The notes beneath the pieces were generated by a model that was not told the DNA's origin, ran no database searches, and saw only the letters and a program-made list of their open reading frames with translations. 43,505 bases of DNA from Bacteroidia bacterium (GTDB lineage Bacteria; Bacteroidota; Bacteroidia; Bacteroidales; Azobacteroidaceae), in the NCBI GenBank assembly GCA_025999115.1, contig BNWW01000013.1, forward strand, positions 1 through 43,505, given 5' to 3'. Below are positions 18,413 through 26,735 of this stretch, in pieces; position 1 is the first letter of the stretch, and every line of letters begins with the position of its first letter. Position numbers and translations under genes: made by a program.

Positions 18413-18547
18413 TGAAGATTTAATAATAATTAAAATAATTTCATCACCTTTGTAAGTGATAAAAATCAGCACTTTTAATATCAAAAATGAGCATAAACGA
18501 TAATATATTATCACTTATTCAAAAACACCCGATGTGATCAAATAAGC
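18413..18547. promoter_or_regulatory. Leader region with inverted repeat and possible short ORF
   Basis: A 135-base AT-rich gap. CACCTTTG at 18445-18452 resembles a -7 box with one mismatch. TAAGTGATAA (18453-18462) and TTATCACTTA (18508-18517) are exact inverted repeats 45 bases apart. An ATG at 18487 opens a 16-residue frame (MSINDNILSLIQKHPM, stop at 18535-18537). This could be a regulatory leader or a remnant; nothing decides between them. Confidence 0.3.
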
Positions 18548-18970
18548 ATGAAATTTGAAAAAGTAAACATCCTGAAACTTTTGCCGCAACAACCGCCGTT
18601 TATCATGGTAGATAAATTGCTTTTTTGCGATAATATCACGACAAAAACTTCATTATTCATCAAAAACGATAATATTTTTGTAGAAAACGGCGTTTTTTCC
18701 CAAAGTGGAATCGTGGAAAATGTGGCTCAAACTTGTGCTGCCCGTTTGGGATATTTGAATAGAAATCAGCCTGTTAAAATTGGAATGATTGGTTCAATAA
18801 ACGATTTTGAGCTGTTTTCGTTGCCCAAAATCAATGAAAATATCTCAACCGAAATTATCGTCGATGCGGAAGTTGGAAATATTATCTTGCTAAATGCCGG
18901 TGTTTTATGCAATGGAAATAAAATAGCACAAGGCAAAATGAAAGTGGTACTGACAGATACGGAAGTGTAA
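18548..18970 (+). CDS. Hotdog dehydratase-like subunit lacking catalytic His (ApeP-like)
   Basis: A 140-residue hotdog protein of the 3-hydroxyacyl-ACP dehydratase group. The N-terminus LLPQQPPFIMVDKLL matches FabZ LLPHRYPFLLVDKV. The second motif SGIVENVAQTCAA keeps the Glu (Glu57) and Gln of FabZ EAMAQ, but the HFP motif that supplies the catalytic His is absent. From memory, ApeP of aryl polyene clusters is this kind of protein and pairs with ApeI. The likely partner here is the protein at 27371-27751, which keeps the His but has lost the Glu. Confidence 0.8.
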   Translation: MKFEKVNILKLLPQQPPFIMVDKLLFCDNITTKTSLFIKNDNIFVENGVFSQSGIVENVAQTCAARLGYLNRNQPVKIGMIGSINDFELFSLPKINENISTEIIVDAEVGNIILLNAGVLCNGNKIAQGKMKVVLTDTEV

Positions 18971-18985
18971 TTTACAGCAAAAAAT

Positions 18986-19402
18986 ATGAAATTAAAAGCA
19001 ACAAAAGATATTGAAATTCGTTTTTCGGAAGTAGATTCGATGAACATTGTGTGGCACGGCTCGTATGCCCTCTATTTTGAAGACGCCCGCGAAGCATTTG
19101 GCAAAAAATACGGTTTGGGCTACCTCGACATTTTCGGCAACGGCTATTACGCGCCATTGGTGGATTTGCGTTTTCAGTACAAAAAACCGCTGATTTACGG
19201 ACACAAAGCCCGCATTGAAATTACTTTCAGAAACACGGAAGCCGCCAAAATCATATTCGATTACGAAATTTTTGATAATGAAGATAATTCGCTGCTGGCC
19301 ACCGGATATTCCATTCAGGTGTTTTTGGATAAACAATATCAACTGGTTTGGACAAATCCGGCTTTTTATGAGGAATGGAAACAGAAAAACGGATTAATCT
19401 GA
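18986..19402 (+). CDS. 4HBT/YbgC-type acyl thioesterase (ApeK-like)
   Basis: A 138-residue hotdog thioesterase. RFSEVDSMNIVWHGSYALYF matches the YbgC/4-hydroxybenzoyl-CoA thioesterase signature, with the catalytic Asp17. It probably releases the polyene from ACP or removes stalled chains, as proposed for ApeK in aryl polyene clusters. It begins 15 bases after the preceding stop. Confidence 0.87.
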   Translation: MKLKATKDIEIRFSEVDSMNIVWHGSYALYFEDAREAFGKKYGLGYLDIFGNGYYAPLVDLRFQYKKPLIYGHKARIEITFRNTEAAKIIFDYEIFDNEDNSLLATGYSIQVFLDKQYQLVWTNPAFYEEWKQKNGLI

Positions 19403-19431
19403 TCTGTGATTTTAAAATTCAGACAAAATAA

Positions 19432-21213
19432 ATGTACAAAATAGGCGACAATATCATTTCCTCATTGGGTTTTACGACGGAAGAAAATTTTGCGAATGTA
19501 AAACGTGGCGTTTCCGGCGTAAAACATTACGATGCAGGAACATTCGATTTGCCCGAAGCGTTTATGGCGTCGCTCATTGATAGGGAACGATTGAACGATG
19601 AATTTTACCGTCATTGCGGGCTTGACTCGCAATCCCCCAATTATACTGACTTCGAAAAAGCGGCCATCTTATCCGTTTCTACCGCCAATCAGGAGGTAAA
19701 AATAGATTTGTCAAATGAAAACGTTTTGTTTATTTTGTCGTCCACAAAAGGAAATGTAGATTGGTTGGGTAATGTTGTAGGGGCGTTGCGCGCAACGCCC
19801 CTACATGCCCCGTTTCTACCATTATATTTATGGCATACCGCCACATTAATCACCTCCTTTTTCGGCAATAAAAACACGCCGCTTGTCGTTTCCAACGCCT
19901 GTATCTCAGGTGCGGCGGCGCAAATTGCAGCGATGCGCGAACTCGAAAACGGCTATTACGATTACGCAGTGGTGGTGGGCGTAGATTTTCTATCGAAATT
20001 CATCATTTCTGGTTTTCAATCGTTCAAAGCCTTGTCGCCCGAAATTTGCAGACCGTTTGACAAAGATCGTTGCGGGCTGAATTTGGGCGAGGCGGCGGCA
20101 ACGATCATTTTTTCGTGCGTAGAAACGGAACACGCTCCGTCTTTACAATGCGGCGCAATCCGCAACGATGCCAACCATATTTCGGGACCGTCACGCACAG
20201 GCGAAGGCAGTTTTCGAGCATTGAAAAGTATTTTGTCGACAATCGAAAATCGGACGCCGGAAATTGCCTTTATCAACGCACACGGTACTGCAACGTCCTA
20301 CAACGATGCGATGGAAGCCGTTGCAATCACTCGCTCCGGCTTGGAAAACGTGCCTGTCAATTCGTTAAAACCGTATTTTGGGCATACACTCGGCGCGGCA
20401 GGCGTGCTGGAAAGCATTATTTCGCTCAAAGCATTGCAGAATAATATCATTTTGCCGACATTAAATTTTAATTCGCAAGATATTGAAAATCAAATAAATA
20501 TCTCAAAAGAAATTCAAAAAACGGATAAACGGTATTTTATAAAAATGCTTTCGGGTTTTGGCGGTTGCAATGCGGCGCTTTTGTTTAGCTACAAAAATGA
20601 AAACCCGTATCATTCGAGACAAGAAACTTCGAGACAAGAAACATTGTACATCAAAAAACAGTGTAGCTTAAAATTTTACAATTCAACCGAAATTACCGAA
20701 TTTTATCGCTCGTTACAGGTAGATTATCCGAAATTTTTCAAAATGGACAATCTCTCTAAACTTGGTTTTTTGGCTTCGGAAATGATTTTTTCAGGGGATT
20801 CCTGCTTTCGCAAGAATGACGGTGCAGGGCGTGAAGACATCGCCGTAATCTGTTTCAACCGCTCGTCTTCACTTGAAATTGACACAAAATATCAGGAAAC
20901 GATACAGGACAACGAAAATTATTTTCCATCGCCGTCGTTGTTTGTTTACACGCTACCGAACATAATTACCGGCGAAATTGCGATACGAAACAAGTTTTTT
21001 GGTGAAACTTCATTTTATGTAGCCGAAAAATCGGATGCCGAACAAATATATCGCACTGTAAAAAACAGTTTTTCGGATAAAAATACTAATTTTGCACTCG
21101 TGGCCTGGGCGGAAAGTTTTAAAAATACATTTGAAATAAAAATGTTTTTGATAACGAAAGAAAAAACAGATGATTTATTTGATGTTAATTGCTTAAATTT
21201 CAATTGTTTATGA
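19432..21213 (+). CDS. Ketosynthase fused to a Cys-less ketosynthase N-domain
   Basis: A 593-residue protein. Residues 1 to about 385 form a condensing enzyme with catalytic Cys157 (SNACISGAA), the His motif INAHGTATSYND, the second His in FGHTLGAAGV, and the closing LSGFGGCNAALLFS. Residues about 410-593 form a second region resembling the N-terminal part of ketosynthases without a Cys (FVYTLPNIITGEIAIRNKFF), as in the Ketoacyl-synt_2 group. A family A repeat (about 60-69), a family B palindrome (116-124), a tandem 15-base duplication (394-404) and another family A arm (455-464) are all read in frame. The second domain may act like a chain-length factor; that is inference. Confidence 0.85.
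   Translation: MYKIGDNIISSLGFTTEENFANVKRGVSGVKHYDAGTFDLPEAFMASLIDRERLNDEFYRHCGLDSQSPNYTDFEKAAILSVSTANQEVKIDLSNENVLFILSSTKGNVDWLGNVVGALRATPLHAPFLPLYLWHTATLITSFFGNKNTPLVVSNACISGAAAQIAAMRELENGYYDYAVVVGVDFLSKFIISGFQSFKALSPEICRPFDKDRCGLNLGEAAATIIFSCVETEHAPSLQCGAIRNDANHISGPSRTGEGSFRALKSILSTIENRTPEIAFINAHGTATSYNDAMEAVAITRSGLENVPVNSLKPYFGHTLGAAGVLESIISLKALQNNIILPTLNFNSQDIENQINISKEIQKTDKRYFIKMLSGFGGCNAALLFSYKNENPYHSRQETSRQETLYIKKQCSLKFYNSTEITEFYRSLQVDYPKFFKMDNLSKLGFLASEMIFSGDSCFRKNDGAGREDIAVICFNRSSSLEIDTKYQETIQDNENYFPSPSLFVYTLPNIITGEIAIRNKFFGETSFYVAEKSDAEQIYRTVKNSFSDKNTNFALVAWAESFKNTFEIKMFLITKEKTDDLFDVNCLNFNCL
19610..19637. repeat. Family A palindrome in ketosynthase gene
   Basis: GTCATTGCGGGCTTGACTCG followed by CAATCCCC is the left arm seen at 1430 in valS, with one base different. 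It is read in frame as RHCGLDSQSP near residue 60 of the ketosynthase. No right arm follows. Confidence 0.85.
19777..19804. repeat. 28-bp perfect palindrome (family B) in ketosynthase gene
   Basis: GTAGGGGCGTTGCG is followed directly by its exact reverse complement, a perfect 28-base palindrome. It is read in frame as VGALRATPL. A near-identical copy lies at 25535-25562 in the chain-length-factor gene. Confidence 0.9.
20613..20642. repeat. Tandem duplication of 15 bases
   Basis: TTCGAGACAAGAAAC occurs twice in exact tandem, giving the repeated peptide SRQET SRQET. It lies in the linker between the two domains of the fused ketosynthase, where length change should be tolerated. Confidence 0.85.
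20795..20822. repeat. Degenerate family A arm in fused ketosynthase
   Basis: GATTCCTGCTTTCGCAAGAA followed by TGACGG is the right arm of family A with one change in the stem. It is read as DSCFRKNDG. It lies in the C-terminal domain of the fused ketosynthase. Confidence 0.8.
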
Positions 21214-22043
21214 AAAAAGTGATTTTGTTTTTATCGATTTTTTCTCCAATAGTAGCATTTGCTCAAGTGGAGAGAACCTATGAATATGAAAGATTACGCA
21301 TAGGAGTTGAGGCGGGAATTGAATTTCTCGACGGCACAATAAATAAGCCTGCTGCCGTTCGCGAAAATCATTCGTATTATTACGATTCGTATTATGCGAA
21401 AGATTATTATTATGGTGGTTATATAGATGATTATCAAACAATTACACGTTATTATTTTGGTGTAAAACCGGAATATTCATTGAATCATCGCTTTACAATT
21501 GCTTCGGGTGTAAGGTTTATGTACAATCACAATAATTTAATTTCCGACCGCGAATATTTTCTTTGGAAAGTGGAGGAAACAGCTTTAACAACCAATTATG
21601 CGCGAGTTAAAAACGTGGAACAGAACAATTTGTATTTTGGAGTTCCTGTTGAAATGAAGTTTTTTATGAGTAAAAAAGATTTGCGTGTGAGGCCGTATGT
21701 TAAAGCGGGTGCAAGTTTTAATTTTTTACTTTCTTCAAGCACAACACCTTATTTTGTTAATGGAAGAATGGAACAAAAGTACGCATCCGATATTCTAAAT
21801 CAATTAGAAAAAGTTGATTTCTTGTCGACTTCGATTTTTGCAAGTTTAGGATTGAAAATCGGGCGAATGAATCATCCGTTTGGAACGATTGAATTTCAAC
21901 TGCCACTCTTGTTGTTTGGACAAAATACTCCATCTTCTTTTGTAAAATCGTCGACAGTAAATGAAGGTGTAGCACTGCAAATATCATTTTATCTTCCTGT
22001 TGGAGAGCAAAAATTAAGCTATAAATACAAGTCAAGAAGATGA
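21210..22043 (+). CDS. Predicted outer membrane beta-barrel protein
   Basis: A 277-residue protein with a signal peptide (MKKVILFLSIFSPIVAFAQ, cleavage after AFAQ). The rest has alternating hydrophobic beta strands typical of porin-family small barrels (FGVKPEYSLNHRFTIASGVRF, YFGVPVEMKFF, RPYVKAGASFNFLL). Its function is unknown. I chose the ATG at 21210, which overlaps the ketosynthase stop (ATGA) and gives a clean signal peptide. It is the first of three envelope genes between the fused ketosynthase and the second ACP. Confidence 0.8.
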   Translation: MKKVILFLSIFSPIVAFAQVERTYEYERLRIGVEAGIEFLDGTINKPAAVRENHSYYYDSYYAKDYYYGGYIDDYQTITRYYFGVKPEYSLNHRFTIASGVRFMYNHNNLISDREYFLWKVEETALTTNYARVKNVEQNNLYFGVPVEMKFFMSKKDLRVRPYVKAGASFNFLLSSSTTPYFVNGRMEQKYASDILNQLEKVDFLSTSIFASLGLKIGRMNHPFGTIEFQLPLLLFGQNTPSSFVKSSTVNEGVALQISFYLPVGEQKLSYKYKSRR

Positions 22044-22071
22044 TTAATAATTATTTTAAAAATATATACCC

Positions 22072-22680
22072 ATGACAAAAAAATATATATTCCCGGTTTT
22101 AACACTGATAATTCTCTTTTCATCGTGCGACTCCGACCCTCAAATGGACAGAACGATTTTTATTCCGGACGAAACCGAACCGGAGCTGCCTGCCTACACC
22201 GAATGGGGCTACAATTCTTTTGGTGCAATATACGATAACCGAAGTTATTTTGTGGTTTCAAGTGTCATTGCACCGTGCAAAATTTTGTATAAAGAGGGAC
22301 ATTTGCATTTTTCGTTGAATGGAATTATGAAAGGAAGTTATCTTGTAGAAAGTGAAAAAATAACGCTTGATTTTATTTTTCCGTCAGAAAAGATCGAACA
22401 ATACAATGATTTATTGATGCTGAACGATAAACAAATCAATCTTACATCCACCGATTGTGTGGTCAAAATCATTCGGAACGAAAATGAGCGAACGCTGAAT
22501 GTCATTGATGGAATATTACATTTCAAACGCGCACAACATCTTTATATAGATGATAGATCGAATCGAGTGATCCTGTCGGGAATATTCGCATTGCGGTTTT
22601 TGGAATACGAATTTCCAACTATTATTTCCGGTGGACGTTTTGATGTGGGTATAAACAACAATGTATTTTATGCGTATTAA
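22072..22680 (+). CDS. Predicted lipoprotein of unknown function
   Basis: A 202-residue protein with a lipoprotein signal peptide: hydrophobic YIFPVLTLIILFSSC with the lipobox Cys at residue 19, followed by DSDPQMD. Acidic residues after the Cys fit outer-membrane or surface export in Bacteroidota. I recognise no domain. It is flanked by two beta-barrel proteins. Confidence 0.75.
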   Translation: MTKKYIFPVLTLIILFSSCDSDPQMDRTIFIPDETEPELPAYTEWGYNSFGAIYDNRSYFVVSSVIAPCKILYKEGHLHFSLNGIMKGSYLVESEKITLDFIFPSEKIEQYNDLLMLNDKQINLTSTDCVVKIIRNENERTLNVIDGILHFKRAQHLYIDDRSNRVILSGIFALRFLEYEFPTIISGGRFDVGINNNVFYAY

Positions 22681-22698
22681 TTTTTAATAAATTATATT

Positions 22699-23262
22699 AT
22701 GAACACAAAAGTATTGTTTTTCGCCATTTTAGCAATGGTTACGATTCCTGTATCGGCGCAGTTTTCGCGACAATCTGAAAGTGAAGTGTATAACAAACTG
22801 TTTTACGTCGAATTGGGCGGTCCGGGTGTGATAATGTCTATGAACTACGATATGCGTTTCAATCAGGAAAGCCGCTTGGGGTTTGGTTTCCGCGTGGGCG
22901 CCGGTTTTGGTATCAGCGACTTCAAAGTTGCAACAGGAAACGGGGGTTACGGTTATGAAGCTTTTGACTACCAAACTCATTCCTATTATTCTATTCCTCT
23001 GCAAATTAACTATGTTTTCGGTAAAGAACATTCGTCGAGTACGTTTGAAGTAGGCGCAGGTACCTCCTTTCTTACGCGGGCCGTATCGCTTTACAACTAC
23101 GATACTGTGAAAGAAGGTCAATTTATCGGACATTTGAGTTTTATGTATCGTATGCAGCCTGTGCGTAGCGGATTCTCGCTTCGTGTAGGTTTTACGCCCA
23201 TCATTGGTACCGCAGGTGATCTTTTCCCGATGGTCGGTGTCAGTTTGGGATATGTCTTTTAA
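22699..23262 (+). CDS. Predicted small outer membrane beta-barrel protein
   Basis: A 187-residue protein with a signal peptide ending in VSAQ and a series of Gly-rich amphipathic strands (LGFGFRVGAGFGIS, FEVGAGTSFLTRAV, GFSLRVGFTPIIG), ending in a typical C-terminal strand FPMVGVSLGYVF. Unknown function. Third gene of the envelope trio. Confidence 0.78.
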   Translation: MNTKVLFFAILAMVTIPVSAQFSRQSESEVYNKLFYVELGGPGVIMSMNYDMRFNQESRLGFGFRVGAGFGISDFKVATGNGGYGYEAFDYQTHSYYSIPLQINYVFGKEHSSSTFEVGAGTSFLTRAVSLYNYDTVKEGQFIGHLSFMYRMQPVRSGFSLRVGFTPIIGTAGDLFPMVGVSLGYVF

Positions 23263-23301
23263 TTGTCTAAATATATAAATAGCTACAAGTTATACTATAA
23301 A

Positions 23302-23559
23302 ATGGAAAATTTAATTTTAAAACTGAAAGAAGAAATTATTCAAGTATTAAATCTTGAAGATGTAAAACCCGCGGATATTGATATAAATGCACCGCTTTTT
23401 GGCGAAGGTTTGGGTTTGGATTCTATTGATGCACTGGAACTTATCGTGCTGATGGAAAAAAACTACGGCATCAAACTCAAAGACCCGGCACAAGGAAAGG
23501 AAATTTTCAAGTCCATCGCCGTCATGGCGGATTATATCGCCACAAACAGAACAAAATAA
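23302..23559 (+). CDS. Acyl carrier protein 2 (pigment cluster)
   Basis: An 85-residue ACP with the phosphopantetheine Ser in LGLDSIDALELIVLMEKNYG. The start at 23302 gives the standard MENLILKLKEEI N-terminus; upstream extension would need a TTG. DSI replaces the more common DSL. It precedes the second set of condensing enzymes. Confidence 0.92.
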   Translation: MENLILKLKEEIIQVLNLEDVKPADIDINAPLFGEGLGLDSIDALELIVLMEKNYGIKLKDPAQGKEIFKSIAVMADYIATNRTK

Positions 23560-23627
23560 TTGGTTGTGGCGAGTTACGTTGATTTTCACAAAAAAATGAA
23601 TGTAAATTCGTGCAACTGAGTGGCAAG

Positions 23628-24869
23628 ATGAGTAAAATTTTTATTACCGGAATGGGTATTGTTTCGGCGATTGGTAACAATGTCCCCGAAACTTTGCAGT
23701 CGTTGCGCGAAAAACGTAGCGGCATTGCGCTTTTGCGTTATCTCAAAACTGCGCACACGGAATTTCCCGTAGGTGAAGTGAAAATGACCGACGAGGAAAT
23801 GATAAAATTGTTGCAAATATCTGAAAATGCTCCAACTACGCGCACGTCTTTAATGGGAATGTTGGCGGTGCGTGAGGCACTTATAGAGGCGCAATTAATC
23901 AAGCCCCTGCAAAACACTAAAATCGCCCTGATTTCCGGCGTCACCGTTGGCGGAATGGACAAAAGCGAGCAGTTTTATCTCGATTTTTTGGAAAATGACA
24001 GCAAAAACGCCTACATTTCCACCCACGATTGTGGCGCTTGCACCGAAATGATTGCCGGTTATTTCGGCATTTTTTCGCAGGTCGATACCATTTCAACCGC
24101 TTGCTCGTCGGCTGCCAACGCCATTTTGTTGGGCGCGGAATTGCTGAAAAGCAGCAGAGCTGATATTGTCGTAGCAGGCGGCGCCGAATGTATTACCAAA
24201 TTTCACCTCAACGGCTTTAATACGCTGATGATTTTGGACAAAGAGCCGTGCCGGCCATTTGATGCAACGCGCGCAGGGCTGAATTTGGGCGAGGGCGCTG
24301 CGTATGTTGTGATGGAAAGCGAGGAACATTTTAAGAACCGTACCCGTCATTTGGCAGTTCTTTCGGGTTACGCCAACGCTTGTGACGCTTTCCACCAAAC
24401 CGCCTCGTCGCCCAATGGCGAAGGCGCATATCGGGCCATGAAACAAGCGCTCGAAAATGCAGGCCTGCAACCGTCTGATATTGATTATATTAATGCACAC
24501 GGAACCGGAACTGCTAACAACGATCTAAGCGAAGGCACAGCCATTCAGCGACTTTTCAGCGACAAAATTCCGACTGTTTCGTCCACCAAATCATTTACCG
24601 GACACACGACAAGTGCGGCAGGTGGCGTGGAAGCAGTAATCTCCATTCTCGCGTTGCAACACAATTTTATTCCCGAAAATCTGAATTTTGAAAATAAAAT
24701 GCCGGAATTGAATTTTGAGCCGTATGTTTCCCGTTATTGCAGGATCGATCCGCAATCCCCTGAAAAAACAGAAGATTCCTTCGAAAGCGGGAATGACGGA
24801 TTGCAACATGTTTTATCAAATTCCTTTGGTTTTGGTGGCAATGATACGAGTTTGATTTTTTCAATATGA
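23628..24869 (+). CDS. Beta-ketoacyl-ACP synthase, KS-alpha partner
   Basis: A 413-residue condensing enzyme with Cys159 (STACSSAANA), the His motif NAHGTGTANNDLSE, KSFTGHTTSAAGG and the closing NSFGFGGNDTSL. Together with the Cys-less protein directly downstream (4-base overlap) it forms a typical KS-CLF pair, like ApeO-ApeC in characterised aryl polyene clusters. A family A doublet is read in frame at about residues 369-391, just before the GFGGND motif. I use the ATG at 23628; the GTG at 23610 is less likely. Confidence 0.92.
   Translation: MSKIFITGMGIVSAIGNNVPETLQSLREKRSGIALLRYLKTAHTEFPVGEVKMTDEEMIKLLQISENAPTTRTSLMGMLAVREALIEAQLIKPLQNTKIALISGVTVGGMDKSEQFYLDFLENDSKNAYISTHDCGACTEMIAGYFGIFSQVDTISTACSSAANAILLGAELLKSSRADIVVAGGAECITKFHLNGFNTLMILDKEPCRPFDATRAGLNLGEGAAYVVMESEEHFKNRTRHLAVLSGYANACDAFHQTASSPNGEGAYRAMKQALENAGLQPSDIDYINAHGTGTANNDLSEGTAIQRLFSDKIPTVSSTKSFTGHTTSAAGGVEAVISILALQHNFIPENLNFENKMPELNFEPYVSRYCRIDPQSPEKTEDSFESGNDGLQHVLSNSFGFGGNDTSLIFSI
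24732..24799. repeat. Family A doublet in KS gene
   Basis: The left arm (CGTTATTGCAGGATCGATCC then GCAATCCC) and the right arm (GATTCCTTCGAAAGCGGGAA then TGACGG) have the same layout as the valS copy at 1430-1493 but are more diverged. Read in frame as YCRIDPQSPEK...ESGNDG. Confidence 0.8.
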
Positions 24870-25861
24870 TTAACGAAATCTACATAAATACAATTAAACA
24901 AATCTCCGTTCAAAAATCGCTTTCGGACGAATGGTTTGATGCGCCTATTCTTTATAACGAACAGTATGTCAGATCAATAGATGCAGATTACAAGCAATAT
25001 TTTACACCGAATGAAGCGCGGCGTTTGGGTAAAATTCTCAAACGTGCATTGCTCGTTTCGCGCGAAGCGATGCGGGAAAGCGGCGTACAAAATCCCGGCG
25101 CCATTATTACCGGTACGGGTTTGGGCTGCATAGAAAATACCGAAATATTTCTCGACAAACTCGTGCGCGAAGGCGAGGAATTACTTAATCCTACGCACTT
25201 TATGCAATCTACGCATAATACTATTTCGTCGCTTGTGGCGATAGATGCGAAATGCCACGGCTACAATTCCACTTACGCACACAAAGGCATATCGTTTGAA
25301 TGCGCCTTGCAAGATGCGTTTTTGCAACTGAAAAGTGCGAAAATTAAAACGGCTTTGGTCGGTGCGCACGACGAAATGACACCCGCATACTTCACGCTCT
25401 TGAAAAAGGCAGGTTATTTGGGCAATGAAAATCAAACTTTTGCGGGCGAAACGGCCGTTGCAATGATGCTTTCCAATGAAAAAAAGGAAAATACACTTTG
25501 CAAAATTGAAAATGTAGAGAAATTTTATGGTAATGTAGGGGCGTTGCGCGCAACGCCCCTGCGTGATGTTGATTATGTAATGGTAGGAATAAACGGCAAC
25601 CCCGAAAACGACAATATCTATTTTGAAAATTGCAAAAAATTATTTCCGAATATTCCGCTTTTGCAATACAAAAATATCTTTGGCGAAAGTTACACTGCAC
25701 CTGCTTTTGCTGTATATGCAGCAGCAATTTGTTTGAAAAACGAGAGAATTTCCGAACATTTATTGGTAGGAACGAAAATTTTTTCGCTCCCACGGAAAAT
25801 CCTGTGTTACAATCATTTTGAAGGAAAAAATCACACATTTATATTATTGACAAAATGCTGA
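24866..25861 (+). CDS. Cys-less ketosynthase-like chain-length factor
   Basis: A 331-residue ketosynthase-fold protein without an active-site Cys: the region NSTYAHKGISFECAL has Tyr137-Ala138-His139 where the nucleophile would be. The family pattern QSTHNTISSLVAI upstream is kept. It overlaps the KS gene by 4 bases, so the two are made together. Expected role: non-catalytic partner that sets chain length. A family B palindrome is read in frame at about 224-232. Confidence 0.85.
   Translation: MINEIYINTIKQISVQKSLSDEWFDAPILYNEQYVRSIDADYKQYFTPNEARRLGKILKRALLVSREAMRESGVQNPGAIITGTGLGCIENTEIFLDKLVREGEELLNPTHFMQSTHNTISSLVAIDAKCHGYNSTYAHKGISFECALQDAFLQLKSAKIKTALVGAHDEMTPAYFTLLKKAGYLGNENQTFAGETAVAMMLSNEKKENTLCKIENVEKFYGNVGALRATPLRDVDYVMVGINGNPENDNIYFENCKKLFPNIPLLQYKNIFGESYTAPAFAVYAAAICLKNERISEHLLVGTKIFSLPRKILCYNHFEGKNHTFILLTKC
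25535..25562. repeat. Family B palindrome in chain-length-factor gene
   Basis: GTAGGGGCGTTGCG followed by its reverse complement with one change near the end (CCTGC for CCTAC). It is read in frame as VGALRATPL, the same peptide as at 19777. Both copies are preceded by GGTAATG, so the repeat unit may extend a few bases to the left. Confidence 0.9.
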
Positions 25862-26208
25862 AAGTTATCATATTAACTCTATTCCAATGTTTTTTCCTGG
25901 CAAGCGGACAAGTTTGCTTTAAATTTGCCGTTCAAAAAATTGAAAAATTCTCGTTTTCGTGGGCGTATTTTGTAGATATTCTGACGAATTGGTGGTTGCT
26001 TGCGTCGGGAATTTTGCTCGTAACTGCCACTGTGTTGTGGGCTTATATACTCAAGCATTTTGACTTTTCAGTGGCCTATCCACTCACAAGTATTGCCTAC
26101 GTTTTCGGCATTTTCGCCGCCGTTTTTATTTTTGGCGAAACAGTGCCTCTCTCGCGCTGGACCGGCGTTGCGATTATTATGGTAGGAGTCTATTTTGTAG
26201 TAAAATAA
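25855..26208 (+). CDS. Small EamA/DMT-superfamily membrane protein
   Basis: A 117-residue, four-helix membrane protein (helices about 2-22, 38-58, 65-90, 98-116). The pattern YPLTSIAYVFGIFAAVFIFGE is typical of small drug/metabolite-transporter members such as ArnE/ArnF-like flippase subunits. Such proteins often work as dimers. It overlaps the preceding gene by 7 bases. Flipping a lipid-linked polyene or lipid precursor is possible but unproven. Confidence 0.8.
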   Translation: MLKVIILTLFQCFFLASGQVCFKFAVQKIEKFSFSWAYFVDILTNWWLLASGILLVTATVLWAYILKHFDFSVAYPLTSIAYVFGIFAAVFIFGETVPLSRWTGVAIIMVGVYFVVK

Positions 26209-26236
26209 TTTTTAATAATTTATAAATAATTGACAC

Positions 26237-26734
26237 ATGAAAACATTCAATTTTGGGTTGCTCTTAATGCTATCATTTACTATCGTATCTTGTTTTTCAA
26301 CAACAAATTTGACGAAGTCAATACCATCTTCGTCAAAAATTGAAAAAAACAAAGTGATCTATATTGCTCCAATAGACGATGGTGCTTTTGGAGGAAAAGC
26401 ATATTATGGATCGGGAAAATCGGTTGCAAATTATTTCTTGCAGTATTTTCGCTCTGATGCATCAGACGTTATTGTTGGAGCTGAGGATACAGTCAATGCA
26501 GATTATATTGTGAAAGCGGTAATTACGCATTGGGAACCTCGTGCAGCAGCCTGGTCGGGCATTCCTACTCGAGTTGAAATATTAGTTTCGGTTTATAATG
26601 CAAACTCCAAAGAGAAAATCATTGACGACAAATTGAGCGTTACGGGTAGATCATTTACTTTTGTTAACCAATCGGCAGAAGGTTTAGCAGAATATTTGAT
26701 TAAAGAATTTTGTAACGAAAACATTAGAAAATAA
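26237..26734 (+). CDS. Predicted lipoprotein, DUF4823-like
   Basis: A 165-residue lipoprotein: signal peptide with the lipobox SFTIVSC (Cys19). The mature part starts with a strand IYIAPIDDGAFGGKAYYGSGKSV, a pattern I associate with DUF4823-type lipoproteins that occur in aryl polyene clusters; the assignment is from memory. Its role is unknown. It precedes the LolA-like gene by one base after the stop. Confidence 0.72.
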   Translation: MKTFNFGLLLMLSFTIVSCFSTTNLTKSIPSSSKIEKNKVIYIAPIDDGAFGGKAYYGSGKSVANYFLQYFRSDASDVIVGAEDTVNADYIVKAVITHWEPRAAAWSGIPTRVEILVSVYNANSKEKIIDDKLSVTGRSFTFVNQSAEGLAEYLIKEFCNENIRK

Positions 26735-26735
26735 A

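Noticed and set aside
19432..21213. Fused ketosynthase as two genes or a pseudogene
   Set aside because: The frame runs without stop through both domains and all repeat insertions, and the catalytic residues are present. There is no sign of a frameshift, although decay of the second domain cannot be excluded.
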